A DNA stretch of 45,370 bases, taken from NCBI GenBank assembly GCA_030838445.1, contig JAUZFQ010000155.1:1-45370 (forward strand), read 5' to 3'. This stretch comes from Pyrinomonadaceae bacterium (GTDB taxonomy: Bacteria; Acidobacteriota; Blastocatellia; Pyrinomonadales; Pyrinomonadaceae). How positions within the stretch are numbered: the first letter of the stretch is position 1; each line of letters opens with the position of its first letter. Position numbers and translations under genes: made by a program. Below the pieces are notes generated by a model, which ran no database searches, was not told the origin of the DNA, and saw nothing but the letters and a program-made list of their open reading frames with translations. This document shows, piece by piece, positions 7,625 through 17,000 of the stretch.

Positions 7625-9019
7625 TCACTGACTTCTGTTTGTAGTAGCCGACGCCGTGAGATGGACGACCGTTTCGACGTGGTGTGTCTGGGGGAACAGG
7701 TCGAAGGCGCGGATGGAATCGAGGGTGTAGCCCGCGTCGAAGAGGGCGCGTAGGTCGCGCGCGAGGGTGGCGGGGTCGCAGGAGACGTAGGCGATGCGGC
7801 GCGGCCGGAGGAGGAGTATGCCGTGGAGGGCTTCGGGTTCCGCGCCCGCGCGGGGCGGGTCGAGGAGGAGGAAGGCGACGGGCGTGAGACTTGGCGCGTG
7901 GGCGGCGAGCCATTCGCCGACGCGCGCGGTGTGGACGGAGGCGTTCGTGAGGCCGGCGGCGGCGAGGTTGCGTCGGGCGAACCCGGTGGCCGACGCGTTG
8001 CCTTCGATGGCGGCGACGCGTGCGAAGCGGCGCGCGAGCGGAAGGGTGAAGAGGCCGACGCCGCAGTAGAGGTCAACGGCCATCTCGCCCGTCGCGTTTG
8101 ACTCGCTGCCCAACGCGTTCGACTCGCCGCCCATCGCGGCCGTGTTGCCCGTCATACCCGACTCGCCTGTCACGTCTGACTCACCCATTGTGTCTGGCTC
8201 GCCCGTTGTGTCTGGTTCGGTCGGTGTGCCCTTGAGGGCTTCGGCGAGGAGGGGTTCGAGGAGCGCGTGGTTGATCTGGAAGAAGCAGTCGGCGTCGAAG
8301 TGATAACGTTCGCCCGCGAGGTCGCGGAAGCGTTCGCGCGCGTCCGACGCGTCGAGCGGCGGGAGGAGCGAAACGCCGTCGTCGCCCGCCACGGCCTGAA
8401 ACTCTTCCGTCTCGTCAAAGTCGCCGCCCGCGGCGAGCGTCGCGCGCAGGTGCGAGAGTTTGTCCTGCACTTCGGGGAGGACGACGGGGCATTCCGTCAC
8501 GTCGCAAACGCGGTGCGAGGCGAGTTCGTAGTAGCCGAGGAATTGCCGCACGGGGTCGTGCTGCCAGCGTGCGCGCGAGCGGTAGCGCCAGACGGCGGGC
8601 GAGGGCGTGATGGGGATACGAGCGGGCGGTTCGACGCGCGCGATGCGGCGCAGGCAGTCGCGTATGATCTCGACCTTGGCCGCGAGTTGCGCCTCGTAGG
8701 TCAACTGCTGGAAGTCGCAGCCGCCGCAGCGGCCGAAGTAGGGACAGGGTGGTTCGACGCGCACGGGCGACGGCGTGATGACTTCAACGACCGACGCGAA
8801 CGCCACCTTGCCGCGCACGCGTTCGACGCGCGCACGCACTCGGTCGCCGGGCGCGGCAAGCTGAACGAAGAGCGTGTAGCCGTCGGCGTGCCCAAGCCCC
8901 GCGCCGCCCGGCACGATGCGCTCGATCTCGACTTCGACTAGAGCGCCCGCGCTCAACTTCCCTTCGGCGGCTGTCGGCGGCGACTCGCGGCGCGGCCTGC
9001 GGTGTTGTTTCTTCATCAA
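7625..9019 (-). CDS. RlmD/TrmA-family RNA uracil-C5 methyltransferase with repeat insertion
   Basis: The 464-residue enzyme has an N-terminal TRAM domain (EVEIERIVPGGAGLGH). The iron-sulfur cysteines are CPYFGRCGGC plus a fourth in VCDVTECPV. The SAM-binding motif is AVDLYCGVGLFTLPLA, and LDPPRAG and the catalytic Cys in YVSCDPATLARDL follow. The family methylates U1939 or U747 of 23S rRNA, or U54 of tRNA; which target applies is not decidable here. Directly before the SAM motif lies a low-complexity insertion of about 45 residues built from Thr-Gly-Glu-Ser/Pro-Asp units (DNA about 8090-8225). It should form a loop on the catalytic domain. All catalytic residues are present, so the enzyme is probably active. 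Confidence 0.93.
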   Translation of the reverse strand: MMKKQHRRPRRESPPTAAEGKLSAGALVEVEIERIVPGGAGLGHADGYTLFVQLAAPGDRVRARVERVRGKVAFASVVEVITPSPVRVEPPCPYFGRCGGCDFQQLTYEAQLAAKVEIIRDCLRRIARVEPPARIPITPSPAVWRYRSRARWQHDPVRQFLGYYELASHRVCDVTECPVVLPEVQDKLSHLRATLAAGGDFDETEEFQAVAGDDGVSLLPPLDASDARERFRDLAGERYHFDADCFFQINHALLEPLLAEALKGTPTEPDTTGEPDTMGESDVTGESGMTGNTAAMGGESNALGSESNATGEMAVDLYCGVGLFTLPLARRFARVAAIEGNASATGFARRNLAAAGLTNASVHTARVGEWLAAHAPSLTPVAFLLLDPPRAGAEPEALHGILLLRPRRIAYVSCDPATLARDLRALFDAGYTLDSIRAFDLFPQTHHVETVVHLTASATTNRSQ

Positions 9020-9093
9020 GAGAAAAAAGTTCGTTCGGGGTTACTTGTCCGGCGCAGAAGTTTATCGCTGCGCGCAAAAATTCATCGCTGCGT

Positions 9094-9876
9094 TTAGAGG
9101 TAGAACAGGCTGAGCCGAGGCAGGCCGCACTCTTCGCGCAGGAGTTTGGCGAGCAGGCTGTCGAGCGTCTGCTCGTAGGCGGCGCGATCCATGCGCTTGC
9201 GATAGGGTTCGAGTTGCGCGGCGGCTTCGGCGCGTCGCGCTTCGAGTCGCGCGGGCGACAGGTCTGCGCGCACGGCTCGATCCAAGAGGTTTTCCAGATC
9301 GCCGAGCGAGCCTTCGAGTTGTTCGGCATCCGGGCGCGCGGCCTCGGCGAAATCTTTTTCCAACTCGGACAGTCGCGCGGCGGCGCGTGTGAGCGCTTCG
9401 CACAACTCGCCCGCGCCGCCCCCACCGCGTGACTCCTGCTCGACGCGGGCGCGCTCCAGACGCGCGCGCGCCTCCGCCAGATGCCCCGCGATCACTTCGC
9501 GCGGGAACGGCAGCGCGCCGTTGCCCGTCGCCGCCGTAGCGGCGCGTTCATCCTTCGCCGCAGTCTCTCCCGTTGAGGCTACATCAGTCGTGTTAGTAAT
9601 AGCGTCGGTCGCGCCCAGACGCGATTCGAGCCACTCTGCATACTGCGCCTCGACCTCTTCCTGACAGTAAAAGAGCGACTTCACGCTGCGCCGTCTCGGC
9701 TTCGCCTCGTAGGAATCGAACGACTGCTCGATGCCCCGCAAGACGATATGCAAAGGAATGCCCCTGTCCTTCCACGTCTCCATCAAAGACCAGTCCAGCG
9801 GACTCACGAACAGGTGCTTGCCCCTGCGACGACTAAAGGCGTCTTCGATCTCTGTAAAGTAGTTAAAGTAGTTCAC
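9094..9876 (-). CDS. Conserved protein of unknown function
   Basis: The 260-residue soluble protein is not assigned to a named family here. Its N-terminus (FNYFTEIEDAFSRRRGKHL, SPLDWSLMETWKDRGIPLHI, VLRGIEQSFD, KSLFYCQEEVEAQY) looks like a compact conserved domain of about 85 residues. A variable Thr/Ala-rich linker follows (about 90-125). The rest is a charged helical region with coiled-coil character (about 130-240) ending in hydrophobic residues. No signal peptide or membrane segment is seen. It sits 74 bases upstream of the RlmD-type gene on the same strand and may be cotranscribed with it. Confidence 0.75.
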   Translation of the reverse strand: MNYFNYFTEIEDAFSRRRGKHLFVSPLDWSLMETWKDRGIPLHIVLRGIEQSFDSYEAKPRRRSVKSLFYCQEEVEAQYAEWLESRLGATDAITNTTDVASTGETAAKDERAATAATGNGALPFPREVIAGHLAEARARLERARVEQESRGGGGAGELCEALTRAAARLSELEKDFAEAARPDAEQLEGSLGDLENLLDRAVRADLSPARLEARRAEAAAQLEPYRKRMDRAAYEQTLDSLLAKLLREECGLPRLSLFYL

Positions 9877-9884
9877 TGTCAGTG

Positions 9885-9995
9885 GTCAGTAGTCCGTTGT
9901 CAGTTGTTCTTTGTCAATTGTCAGTTGCTCAATTCAATTTTTAGTCACGCGCTCATCAGGCGCATGCAACTGACAACTGACGACGGACTACTGAC
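9885..9995. repeat. Word repeat (gtcagtagtccgttgtcagttg) with inverted arms, overlapping coaX end
   Basis: The left arm at 9885-9909 and the right arm at 9967-9995 are complementary over about 22 bases with one mismatch. Additional words (tgtcaattgtcagttg) lie between them. The right arm contains the coaX stop codon (9988-9990), so the last residues of CoaX are encoded by the repeat. The same word family recurs at 27982-28125. Confidence 0.85.
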
Positions 9996-10755
9996 GGCTT
10001 TCCTCGTAAATCAATCTCAGCCCTTCGAGCGTGAGCGTGTCGTCAACGGTTTCGATGAGTTCGGAGCCGGTGGCGATGAGCGGGGCGAGGCCGCCCGTGG
10101 CGACGACGCGCACGTCGCCGCCGAGTTCCTCGCGCATGCGCCGGAGGATGCCGTCCACGAGGCCGACGTAGCCGTAATAGAGACCCGACTGGATCGCGTC
10201 GTTCGTCGTCGCGCCGATGACGGCCTGCGGCCGTTTGATCTCGACGCGCGGCAGTCGCGCGGCGCGCGCGAAGAGTGCGTCGGAGGAGATTTGGATGCCG
10301 GGCGTGATGACGCCGCCGAGGTACTGCCCGGCCGAGTTGACGGCGTTGAACGTGGTCGCCGTGCCGAAGTCCACGACGATGACCGGCGCACCGTACTTGT
10401 GGCGCGCGGCCACGGCGTCCACGATGCGATCCGCGCCCACGTCCGAGGGCGGCTGGTAGAGAATCTCCATGCCCGTGTGCGTGGTGTGGTCTATGAAGAG
10501 CGGCGAGAGGTGAAAGTATTCCTCCGCCATGCGCTTGACCGTGAAGTTCAACTGCGGCACGACCGAAGCGGCGGCGACCGCGTTGATGGCCTTGAAGTCC
10601 AGCCCCGCCAGCGCGAACAAGTTGCGCGCGAGCACGCCGTACTCGTCCACCGTGCGCCCGCGCTCGGTCGTCAGACGCCAGTGCGTGACGAGCCGCTCGC
10701 CGTCGTAGACGCCGAGCGAAGTGTTGGTGTTTCCGACATCAATGACTAGAAGCAT
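9988..10755 (-). CDS. coaX: Type III pantothenate kinase
   Basis: The 255-residue protein has the standard CoaX length. It shows the ASKHA nucleotide-binding motifs DVGNTNTSLGVYDG at the N-terminus, PSDVGADRIVDAVAA and VVDFGTATTFNAVN in the centre, and VVATGGLAPLIA near the end. The enzyme phosphorylates pantothenate, the first step of coenzyme A synthesis, and typically needs a monovalent cation. The ATG at 10755 is the natural start because MLLVIDVGNT is the canonical beginning. The open frame upstream to 10797 is only repeat sequence. A biotin ligase gene, a common partner of coaX, lies further upstream on the same strand with two unrelated genes between them. Confidence 0.96.
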   Translation of the reverse strand: MLLVIDVGNTNTSLGVYDGERLVTHWRLTTERGRTVDEYGVLARNLFALAGLDFKAINAVAAASVVPQLNFTVKRMAEEYFHLSPLFIDHTTHTGMEILYQPPSDVGADRIVDAVAARHKYGAPVIVVDFGTATTFNAVNSAGQYLGGVITPGIQISSDALFARAARLPRVEIKRPQAVIGATTNDAIQSGLYYGYVGLVDGILRRMREELGGDVRVVATGGLAPLIATGSELIETVDDTLTLEGLRLIYEESRQ

Positions 10756-10765
10756 GTTGTTAAAA

Positions 10766-10818
10766 GTGACGAGTGACAAGTGACGAGTGACAAGCAATCA
10801 AGTGACAAGTAACAAGTG
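10766..10818. repeat. Direct word repeats (gtgacgagtgacaa) upstream of coaX
   Basis: gtgacgagtgacaa is repeated almost exactly twice, then in shortened forms (gtgacaagtaacaagtg). It occupies most of the coaX upstream gap, so it lies where the promoter or leader should be. The same word family is found at 19458-19564. Confidence 0.8.
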
Positions 10819-10859
10819 TTGAGATGAACCGCCCGGCTTGTTGACCGACGCGGCGGGCG

Positions 10860-11429
10860 TCACTCGTCATGCTGCTGTCGCGTCCATTCATCGCGCAGGA
10901 TCGCGTATTGATACTCGTCGCCCCACTTTCCTTTGAACCAGATGTTTTGGATGAAGTGCCCTTCCCGACGCATTCCCAGTCGTTCGAGGAGCGCGATGGA
11001 ACTCGCGTTTTCAGTGTCCGTGATCGCCACGACGCGGTGCAACCGGAGTTCTCCGAACGCGTAAGCGAGCACGCGGCGCGCGGCCTCGGCGGCCAGACCT
11101 TTGCCCTGAAACGGGCGCGCGAGCGTGAAGCCGATCTCCGCCTGTCGCGCGTCGTCCGCGCGCACGCACAACGCGACGTGTCCGGCGAGCGCGCTTGTCT
11201 CTTTCACTTCGAGCGCGAAGTTGAACCAGCGTCCCGGCACGCCGGGCGCGAGATGCTGCTGCCCCTCGATCAACTCGCGCGCCCCCTCTTCCGTGTACGA
11301 CTCCCACGTTTGATAACGCGCCACGAGCGGATCGTTGAGATAGGCGACGAGCGGCGCGAGGTCTGCGTCGCACAAACGACGGAGGACGAGTCGCGCGGAT
11401 TCGAGCGGGGTGAAAGACGTCTGTTCCAT
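10860..11429 (-). CDS. GNAT N-acetyltransferase, RimJ/RimL type
   Basis: The 189-residue single-domain protein starts with SARLVLRRLCDADLAPLVAYLND, the usual beginning of RimJ/RimL-like acetyltransferases. It carries the acetyl-CoA pyrophosphate loop RPFQGKGLAAEAARRVLAYA and the motif B region ENASSIALLERLGMRREG. It transfers an acetyl group from acetyl-CoA to an amine, but the acceptor (ribosomal protein N-terminus, antibiotic or small molecule) is unknown. No strong ribosome-binding site is seen before the ATG. It lies about 100 bases upstream of coaX on the same strand. Confidence 0.9.
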   Translation of the reverse strand: MEQTSFTPLESARLVLRRLCDADLAPLVAYLNDPLVARYQTWESYTEEGARELIEGQQHLAPGVPGRWFNFALEVKETSALAGHVALCVRADDARQAEIGFTLARPFQGKGLAAEAARRVLAYAFGELRLHRVVAITDTENASSIALLERLGMRREGHFIQNIWFKGKWGDEYQYAILRDEWTRQQHDE

Positions 11430-11488
11430 CGCGCACCAATCGTCGCAGCCTTTGACGGACGGGAGATATTAGCCTGTCCGCGCGCCGT

Positions 11489-11658
11489 GCGTCATTCATC
11501 GCACCCGTCCCGCGTTATTCATCGCATGCGCCGCGTCATTCTTCACGCACACCTTGCGTCACCCGGCGCGCTGCGCCTCGCGTCAAGCTCGGCCGAGCAC
11601 GTCGCATCATGCTCGGCCGAGCACCTTTCATCACGCGCGGCCGAGCACTTCTTCAATC
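11489..11658. repeat. Two tandem repeat blocks at the 3' end of the glycosyltransferase gene
   Basis: Positions 11587-11610, 11611-11634 and 11635-11658 are three 24-bp units sharing cggccgagcac. The glycosyltransferase stop codon (11631-11633) lies at the end of the second unit, so the third unit is coding and the first two are not. Next to them, 11489-11580 carries four looser units of 21-23 bp starting gcgtcattcatcgc. Together they fill most of the 201-base gap. Confidence 0.85.
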
Positions 11659-13013
11659 GCGTCGCAGGCGGCGCGCGTGCCGTCTTCGGCCTGCACGCGG
11701 CGGCCGATTTCCGTCGCGGCAGTTTGATAAGTTTCGTTGTCCAAGATAGCACGCAACTCGCGCGTCGCGCTCGCGGCGTTGTATCGCCCGCGCGCCAGCA
11801 CGCGCCCGCACCCCAGACGCGCGACACGCGCGCCGTTGTCGAACTGGTCGTGGCTGAAGGGGACGACGAGCGCGGGGCGTCCGGCGCAGAGCGCCTGCCC
11901 CGTCGTGCCGACGCCGCCCTGATGCACGACGGCGCACGCGCGCGGCAGCACTTCGCCGTAAGGCGCGTACTCGAAGGCGGCGACGCCTGCGGGCAGAGGC
12001 TCGGCCTGACGGTTGCGTTCGTGGCCGATGAGCAAGAGCGCGCGGCGGCCGAGCGCGCGGGCGGCGGCGATTGACTCGCGGTAAAAATCCTTCGCCACCC
12101 AGATGGCCGACGAGCCGAGCGTGAAGATGATGGGCGGCTCTCCCGCGTCGAGAAAGTCTGCGAGCGCGGGCGAGAGGTTGTTGCCTTCGGAGGCGATGTC
12201 GTCATTGTCGCCCGCGCGGTCGCGCCGGTCGTAGAAGGGGAAGCCGGTGACGAGCGTGCGGGGCGGCCAGTCAGGTTGCGGGTCGGCCAGCACGCGCGAG
12301 AAGAGCGCAAGGACGAGCGTCGGCGAGTGCTGTCCCTCGAAGAGCGGGTGCGCGTTCGACGGCGCGAGACCCACGTCTGCGCGCAGCCGGTCGAGCGCCT
12401 TCCACATCGCGCCCCACTTCCACTTGCCGAGTTGCATCAACGCGCGCCCGACGGCGGGGTGGAGCATCATCACGCGGTGCAGTGGCGGGAATTGCGGCGG
12501 CACGGGCGGGTCGTAGACGGAGAGCATCGAGCCGGGCGCGAGCACGCTCGACACCCAACGGACTCCCGTCCGCTCCGCCACCGATGGCCCCGGAATCGTG
12601 AGCGGGTGCGTCACGAACAGGTCTGCCCCGCGCACCGCCGCGAGCAGGTCGTCGTAGGTGTCGCGCAGGTGCGGGATGATGAAAGTTTTGAACACCTCCT
12701 CCGTCCCCGTGCGCGCGTCCATCATCTTTTCGATCAGTGGGGCGATCACGTCCGGCTCGTCGTAAGACGGCACGACCGGGCGCACCGGATGGAGTTCGAG
12801 GCCGAGCGCGTCGGTCTTCTCACGGTATATCTCCGACGTGGCGATGACCGGATGATGCCCGCGCGCCTTCAACTCAAGCGCGAGCGCAACGTAAGGGTGT
12901 ATGTCGCCGAACGAGCCGAAGGTTGACAGCACGACGCGTTTCGGGACTAACGACGAAGGCGCGTTGATGCGTGATGAAGCGGCCGACGCGGTTTGTTGTT
13001 GTTCATTCATCAT
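11631..13013 (-). CDS. GT1-family glycosyltransferase (UGT/rhamnosyltransferase-like)
   Basis: The 460-residue GT-B fold enzyme has an N-terminal acceptor domain beginning VVLSTFGSFGDIHPYVALA, with the GDIHP motif typical of MGT and RhlB-like enzymes. The C-terminal donor domain contains FTLGSSAIW, YAPYGEVLPRACAVVHQGGVGTTGQAL and VPFSHDQFDNG. The His-Gly-Gly-Val-Gly motif and Asp-Gln dipeptide bind the nucleotide-sugar. A sugar is moved from NDP-sugar onto a lipid, sterol or secondary metabolite; acceptor and sugar are unknown. The first 20 residues are low-complexity (MMNEQQQ...), partly produced by the neighbouring word repeat. The C-terminus EEVLGRA is copied downstream as non-coding tandem repeats. 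Confidence 0.9.
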   Translation of the reverse strand: MMNEQQQTASAASSRINAPSSLVPKRVVLSTFGSFGDIHPYVALALELKARGHHPVIATSEIYREKTDALGLELHPVRPVVPSYDEPDVIAPLIEKMMDARTGTEEVFKTFIIPHLRDTYDDLLAAVRGADLFVTHPLTIPGPSVAERTGVRWVSSVLAPGSMLSVYDPPVPPQFPPLHRVMMLHPAVGRALMQLGKWKWGAMWKALDRLRADVGLAPSNAHPLFEGQHSPTLVLALFSRVLADPQPDWPPRTLVTGFPFYDRRDRAGDNDDIASEGNNLSPALADFLDAGEPPIIFTLGSSAIWVAKDFYRESIAAARALGRRALLLIGHERNRQAEPLPAGVAAFEYAPYGEVLPRACAVVHQGGVGTTGQALCAGRPALVVPFSHDQFDNGARVARLGCGRVLARGRYNAASATRELRAILDNETYQTAATEIGRRVQAEDGTRAACDAIEEVLGRA

Positions 13014-13100
13014 TCATCGTCCCTACTTCATCGTTCTTATTTCATCACTCATCCTTCAACATTCCTACTTCATCGTTCCCACTTCATCATTCATCGTTCA
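13001..13100. repeat. Word repeat (ttcatcattcatcgt) spanning both flanking gene ends
   Basis: About ten copies of a cttcatcgtt/cattcatcat word fill the 73-base gap. They run into the first codons of the glycosyltransferase (start 13013) and the last codons of birA. The BirA C-terminus MNDE and its stop (13087-13089) are made of the repeat words. All words share one orientation here, with no clear inverted arms. Confidence 0.8.
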
Positions 13101-13857
13101 TCGTCTCCGCCCGCAGCGCATGCACGTCGCCCGCGCGCACGATCTTGAAGTCGCCCGCTGCCGTCTCAACCCGCAACGCGCCGTCCGGTTCAAGGCCGCG
13201 CGTCGTGCCGTTGAAAACTTCCGTCGCGGCGTGGACGCGCACGCGCTTGCCCTCGGCGTAAGTGGAGTTGGCCGACCAATCGAGCACGATGGCCGCCTCG
13301 CCCGCGGGCGCATGGAGTTGCGCGTAGCGGCGCGCGAGACAGCGGACGAGCGCGGCGAGCACTTCTTCGAGATCAACGCGCGCGCCCGTCGCGGCTTCGA
13401 CCGAAGTGGCGCGCGCGCGCAACTCCTCCGGGTAGGCGCGCTCGCTCAAGTTGATGCCGATGCCGAGGACGCACGCGCGCCCCGTCGCGGTCTCGACGGT
13501 CTCGGCAAGGATGCCGCAGAGTTTGCGCCCCCCGGCGAGGATGTCGTTCGGCCACTTGATGTCCGTCTCAAGTCGGCACGCCTCCGCGAGCGCGTCGCGC
13601 ACGGCGAGCGCGGCGGCGAGCGTCAGGAGCGGCCACGCCTCCGGTTTCAGACGCGGGCGCAGCACGATGCTGAAATAGAGTCCCGCATCGGGCGGCGACG
13701 CCCACACGCGCTCTTGCCGCCCGCGCCCGCGCGTCTGCTCGCGCGCCACGACGCACAAGCCTTCGGGCGCGCCGCGCGCGGCCTGTCCTGCCGCCTCCGT
13801 GTTGGTCGAAGGCAGCGCGTCATAACGCAGAATCGTCGGCTGGAACAGGTCGGCCAC
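13087..13857 (-). CDS. birA: Biotin--[acetyl-CoA carboxylase] ligase, no DNA-binding domain
   Basis: The 256-residue catalytic-only biotin protein ligase shows STNTEA (substrate entry), REQTRGRGRQERVWASP (the glycine/arginine-rich biotinyl-AMP loop), GLYFSIVLRP, IKWPNDILAGGRKLCGIL and VLGIGINL. A short SH3-like C-terminal domain follows (TRGLEPDGALRV). It activates biotin with ATP and attaches it to carboxylase carrier lysines. The N-terminal helix-turn-helix of E. coli BirA is missing, so it should not act as a repressor. The start is a GTG at 13857. The last codons are built from the neighbouring repeat. It is divergent from the restriction-modification gene. Confidence 0.95.
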   Translation of the reverse strand: MADLFQPTILRYDALPSTNTEAAGQAARGAPEGLCVVAREQTRGRGRQERVWASPPDAGLYFSIVLRPRLKPEAWPLLTLAAALAVRDALAEACRLETDIKWPNDILAGGRKLCGILAETVETATGRACVLGIGINLSERAYPEELRARATSVEAATGARVDLEEVLAALVRCLARRYAQLHAPAGEAAIVLDWSANSTYAEGKRVRVHAATEVFNGTTRGLEPDGALRVETAAGDFKIVRAGDVHALRAETMNDE

Positions 13858-13858
13858 G

Positions 13859-13947
13859 CGTCGGTTCTCAAACTCGTTTCACGTCAATCTCAAACTTACC
13901 TTGCGTTAATCTCAAACTCATCTAGCGTCAGTCTGAAACTCATCTTA
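13859..13947. repeat. Four tandem 22-23-bp repeats between birA and the restriction-modification gene
   Basis: Units begin at 13859 (degenerate, 23 bp), 13882, 13904 and 13926 (22 bp each), sharing cgtcaatctcaaactcat with few changes. They lie immediately upstream of the birA GTG and about 112 bases before the divergent restriction-modification start. Both promoters must be in this 202-base interval. The 22-bp spacing is close to two helical turns, so the array could be an operator for one or both genes. It could also be another passive word repeat. Confidence 0.85.
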
Positions 13948-14059
13948 TGCGAGCGGGGATTGACGGACAACTAGCGCGCTCCCGTCCGCACATGGTTTAT
14001 ACTCTCTTCGCGACACACTCTCACCGTCCCGATTTCGCACATACTGAAATGAGTAGACC

Positions 14060-17000
14060 ATGCCTCAGATTTCGTCTTACCTCACAGCGATTGAACAGGC
14101 GTTGCTCGCGGGCAACGCCACCGAACACACCTATCGCCCCGCGCTCAAATCTCTCGTCGAATCGCTGGACGATAAAATAAGAGCGACCAACGAGCCGAAG
14201 CGGCAGCGGTGCGGCGCGCCCGACTACATCGTCACGCGCGGGCAGACGCCGCTCGGTTACATCGAAGCCAAAGACGTGGGCGTCCCGCTCGAACGCGAAC
14301 AAAAGAGCGAGCAGATTAGACGCTACCGCGAGAGCCTCGGCAACTTGATCTTGACGGACTATCTGGAATTTCGCTGGTACGTGCGCGACGAGTTGCCGCA
14401 GACGGCGCGACTCGCGCGCGTCGGCGCAAACGGCGAGTTGCGGGTCGAACCCGAAGGCGCGGCGCGTGTGTCGCAACTGCTGTCGGCGTTCCTCAACGCG
14501 CGTGTGGAGACGGTAGGCAGCGCGAAGGAGTTGGCCGAGCGCATGGCCGCCGTCGCGAAACTCATCCGCGACACCATCGTGCGCGCGCTGCACGACGAGG
14601 ACACAACCGACGACACGCCCGACCCGCTGCGCAACCAACTCAAAGGCTTCCGCGACGTGCTCATCCACGATCTCACCGAGGGGCAGTTCGCGGACATGTA
14701 CGCGCAGACGATCTGTTACGGACTCTTCGCGGCGCGCTGCAACGCGCGCGGCGTCGCGCCCTTCACACGCCGCGACGCCGCGCACGATCTGCCGAAGACA
14801 AACCCCTTCCTGCGTAAACTGTTCGACCATATCGCGGGCATTGACTTAGACCCGCGCATCGCGTGGGCGGTGGACGATCTGGCGGAGGTGCTGAACCGCA
14901 CCAACATCGCCGACATCCTCCGCGACTTCGGGCGCGCGACGCGCCGCGAAGACCCCGTGGTGCATTTCTACGAAACTTTCCTCGCCGCCTACGACCCGGC
15001 GATGCGCGAAGCGCGCGGCGTCTACTACACGCCTGAGCCGGTCGTCTCTTACATCGTCCGCAGCGTCGATCACATTTTGAAGACCGACTTCCGCCTGCGC
15101 GACGGGCTGGCCGACGCAAGCAAGATCAAGTTCAAGGCGGCGGGCGGCACGCGCGCGGGCGAAGTTCACAAAGTCTTGATCCTCGACCCGGCGACGGGCA
15201 CGGGCACGTTTCTCCACGGCGTCGTGGCTCACATCTACGAGTCGTTTGAAAATAACCGCGGCATGTGGTCGAGCTACGTCTCGGAACATTTGTTGCCGCG
15301 CCTCTGCGGGTTCGAGTTGCTGATGGCTCCCTACGCGGTGGCGCATATGAAGCTGGGGCTGCAACTGGCTGAGACGGGCTACGAGTTCAACACGGACGAA
15401 CGCCTGCGCGTCTACCTGACGAACACGCTCGAAGAGGGGCACGAGGTCGGAAGGCTGCCGCTCTTCACGCAATGGCTGGCCGAAGAAGCCAACGCCGCGA
15501 GCCGCGTCAAGCAGGAAGCGCCCGTCATGGTCGTCCTCGGCAACCCGCCCTATTCCGGTCTCTCCGCAAACATGTCGGAAGGGATGGCTAAACTAATTGA
15601 CGCTTACAAGATCGTTGACGGTCAACCGCTCAGCGAGCGCAAGCACTGGCTACAAGACGACTACGTTAAGTTCATACGCTTCGCGCAAACGCGCATCGAG
15701 CAGACGGGCTACGGCGTGCTGGCCTTCATCAGCAACCACGGTTATCTCGACAACCCGACGTTTCGCGGGATGCGCCGGAGTTTGATGGAGACGTTCGACG
15801 ACATCTACGTGCTCGACCTGCACGGCAACAGCAAGAAGAAAGAACGCGCGCCCGACGGCTCGAAGGATGAGAACGTGTTCGCCATTCAACAGGGCGTCGC
15901 CATCGGCATCTTCGTCAAGTGCGCGGGCGCGAAGAAGAAGTCGAAGCAGCAGCCCGCCACCATGCGCCACGCACACCTCTGGGGGGCGCGTGAAGTCTAT
16001 GAAGAGAACGCTGACGGCGCGCGCGCTCTCACGGGCGGGAAATACAACTGGCTCTGGCAACACGAACTGAGCACGACGCCGTGGGTAGAGTTTCAGCCGC
16101 AGTCGCCTTTCTATCTCTTCACGCCGCGGCTTTCAGGTCATGCCGACGAGTACGAGCAGGGCTGGCGTGTGCCCGACATCTTCCCCGTTAACTCCGCAGG
16201 GATCATCACCGCGCGCGACGGCTTCGTCACCGACATCAAAGCCGACGCTTTGCTCGGACGCCTCGCCGACTTCGGCAACCTAGACACCGCCGACGAGACC
16301 ATCCGCGCCAAATACTTTACGGGCAAAGGGGCGGCCAGATACGAAGCCGGAGATTCGCGCGGCTGGAAGCTGCCCGACGCGCGCAAAGCCATCGCCGCCG
16401 ACAAGCATCACGAAGCGCACTTGAAAAAAATTCTCTACCGGCCGTTCGACGAACGCTGGATATACTACGCGCAGACGATGGTTGATTGGCCGCGCCCGGA
16501 AGTTATGCGGCACATGCTGGCCGGGGCGAATCTCGGTCTCAGCACCACGCGCTCAATTGAGATCGGGCGCGGCTGGGAACACGTCTTTTGCACCTCTCAA
16601 CTCATCCAACACCACACGGTCTCTTTGAAAGAAGTCAACTATCTCTTCCCGCTCTACCTTTACGCCGAAGCTAAGAAATCCACTCTGTTTGATTTCGCCG
16701 AAGCGGGCGACGCGCCCGGCGGGCGTCGCCCGAACCTCGCGCCGCAGTTCGTCGCGGAGGTAGAGCAGCGACTCGGCCTCTCTTTCATCCCCGACGGCGC
16801 GGGCGACCTCGCGCGCACCTTCGCCCCCGAAGACGTGTTCGCCTACATGTACGCGGTCTTCCACTCGCCCGCCTATCGCGAACGCTACGGCGAGTTTTTG
16901 AAGACAGACTTTCCACGCCTCCCGCTCACCTCGCAGCCCGAACTCTTCCGTCGCCTGTGCGCGCACGGCGCGCGCCTCGTCCGTCTGCACCTGCTGGAAG

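Noticed and set aside
13859..13947. CRISPR array
   Set aside because: Units are adjacent 22-23-bp tandem copies without unique spacers, and no cas genes are present; the same applies to the other repeat blocks.
14021..14830. 269-residue minus-strand frame opposite the restriction-modification gene
   Set aside because: It is a mirror of the coding strand without motifs, and the opposite frame is fully explained.
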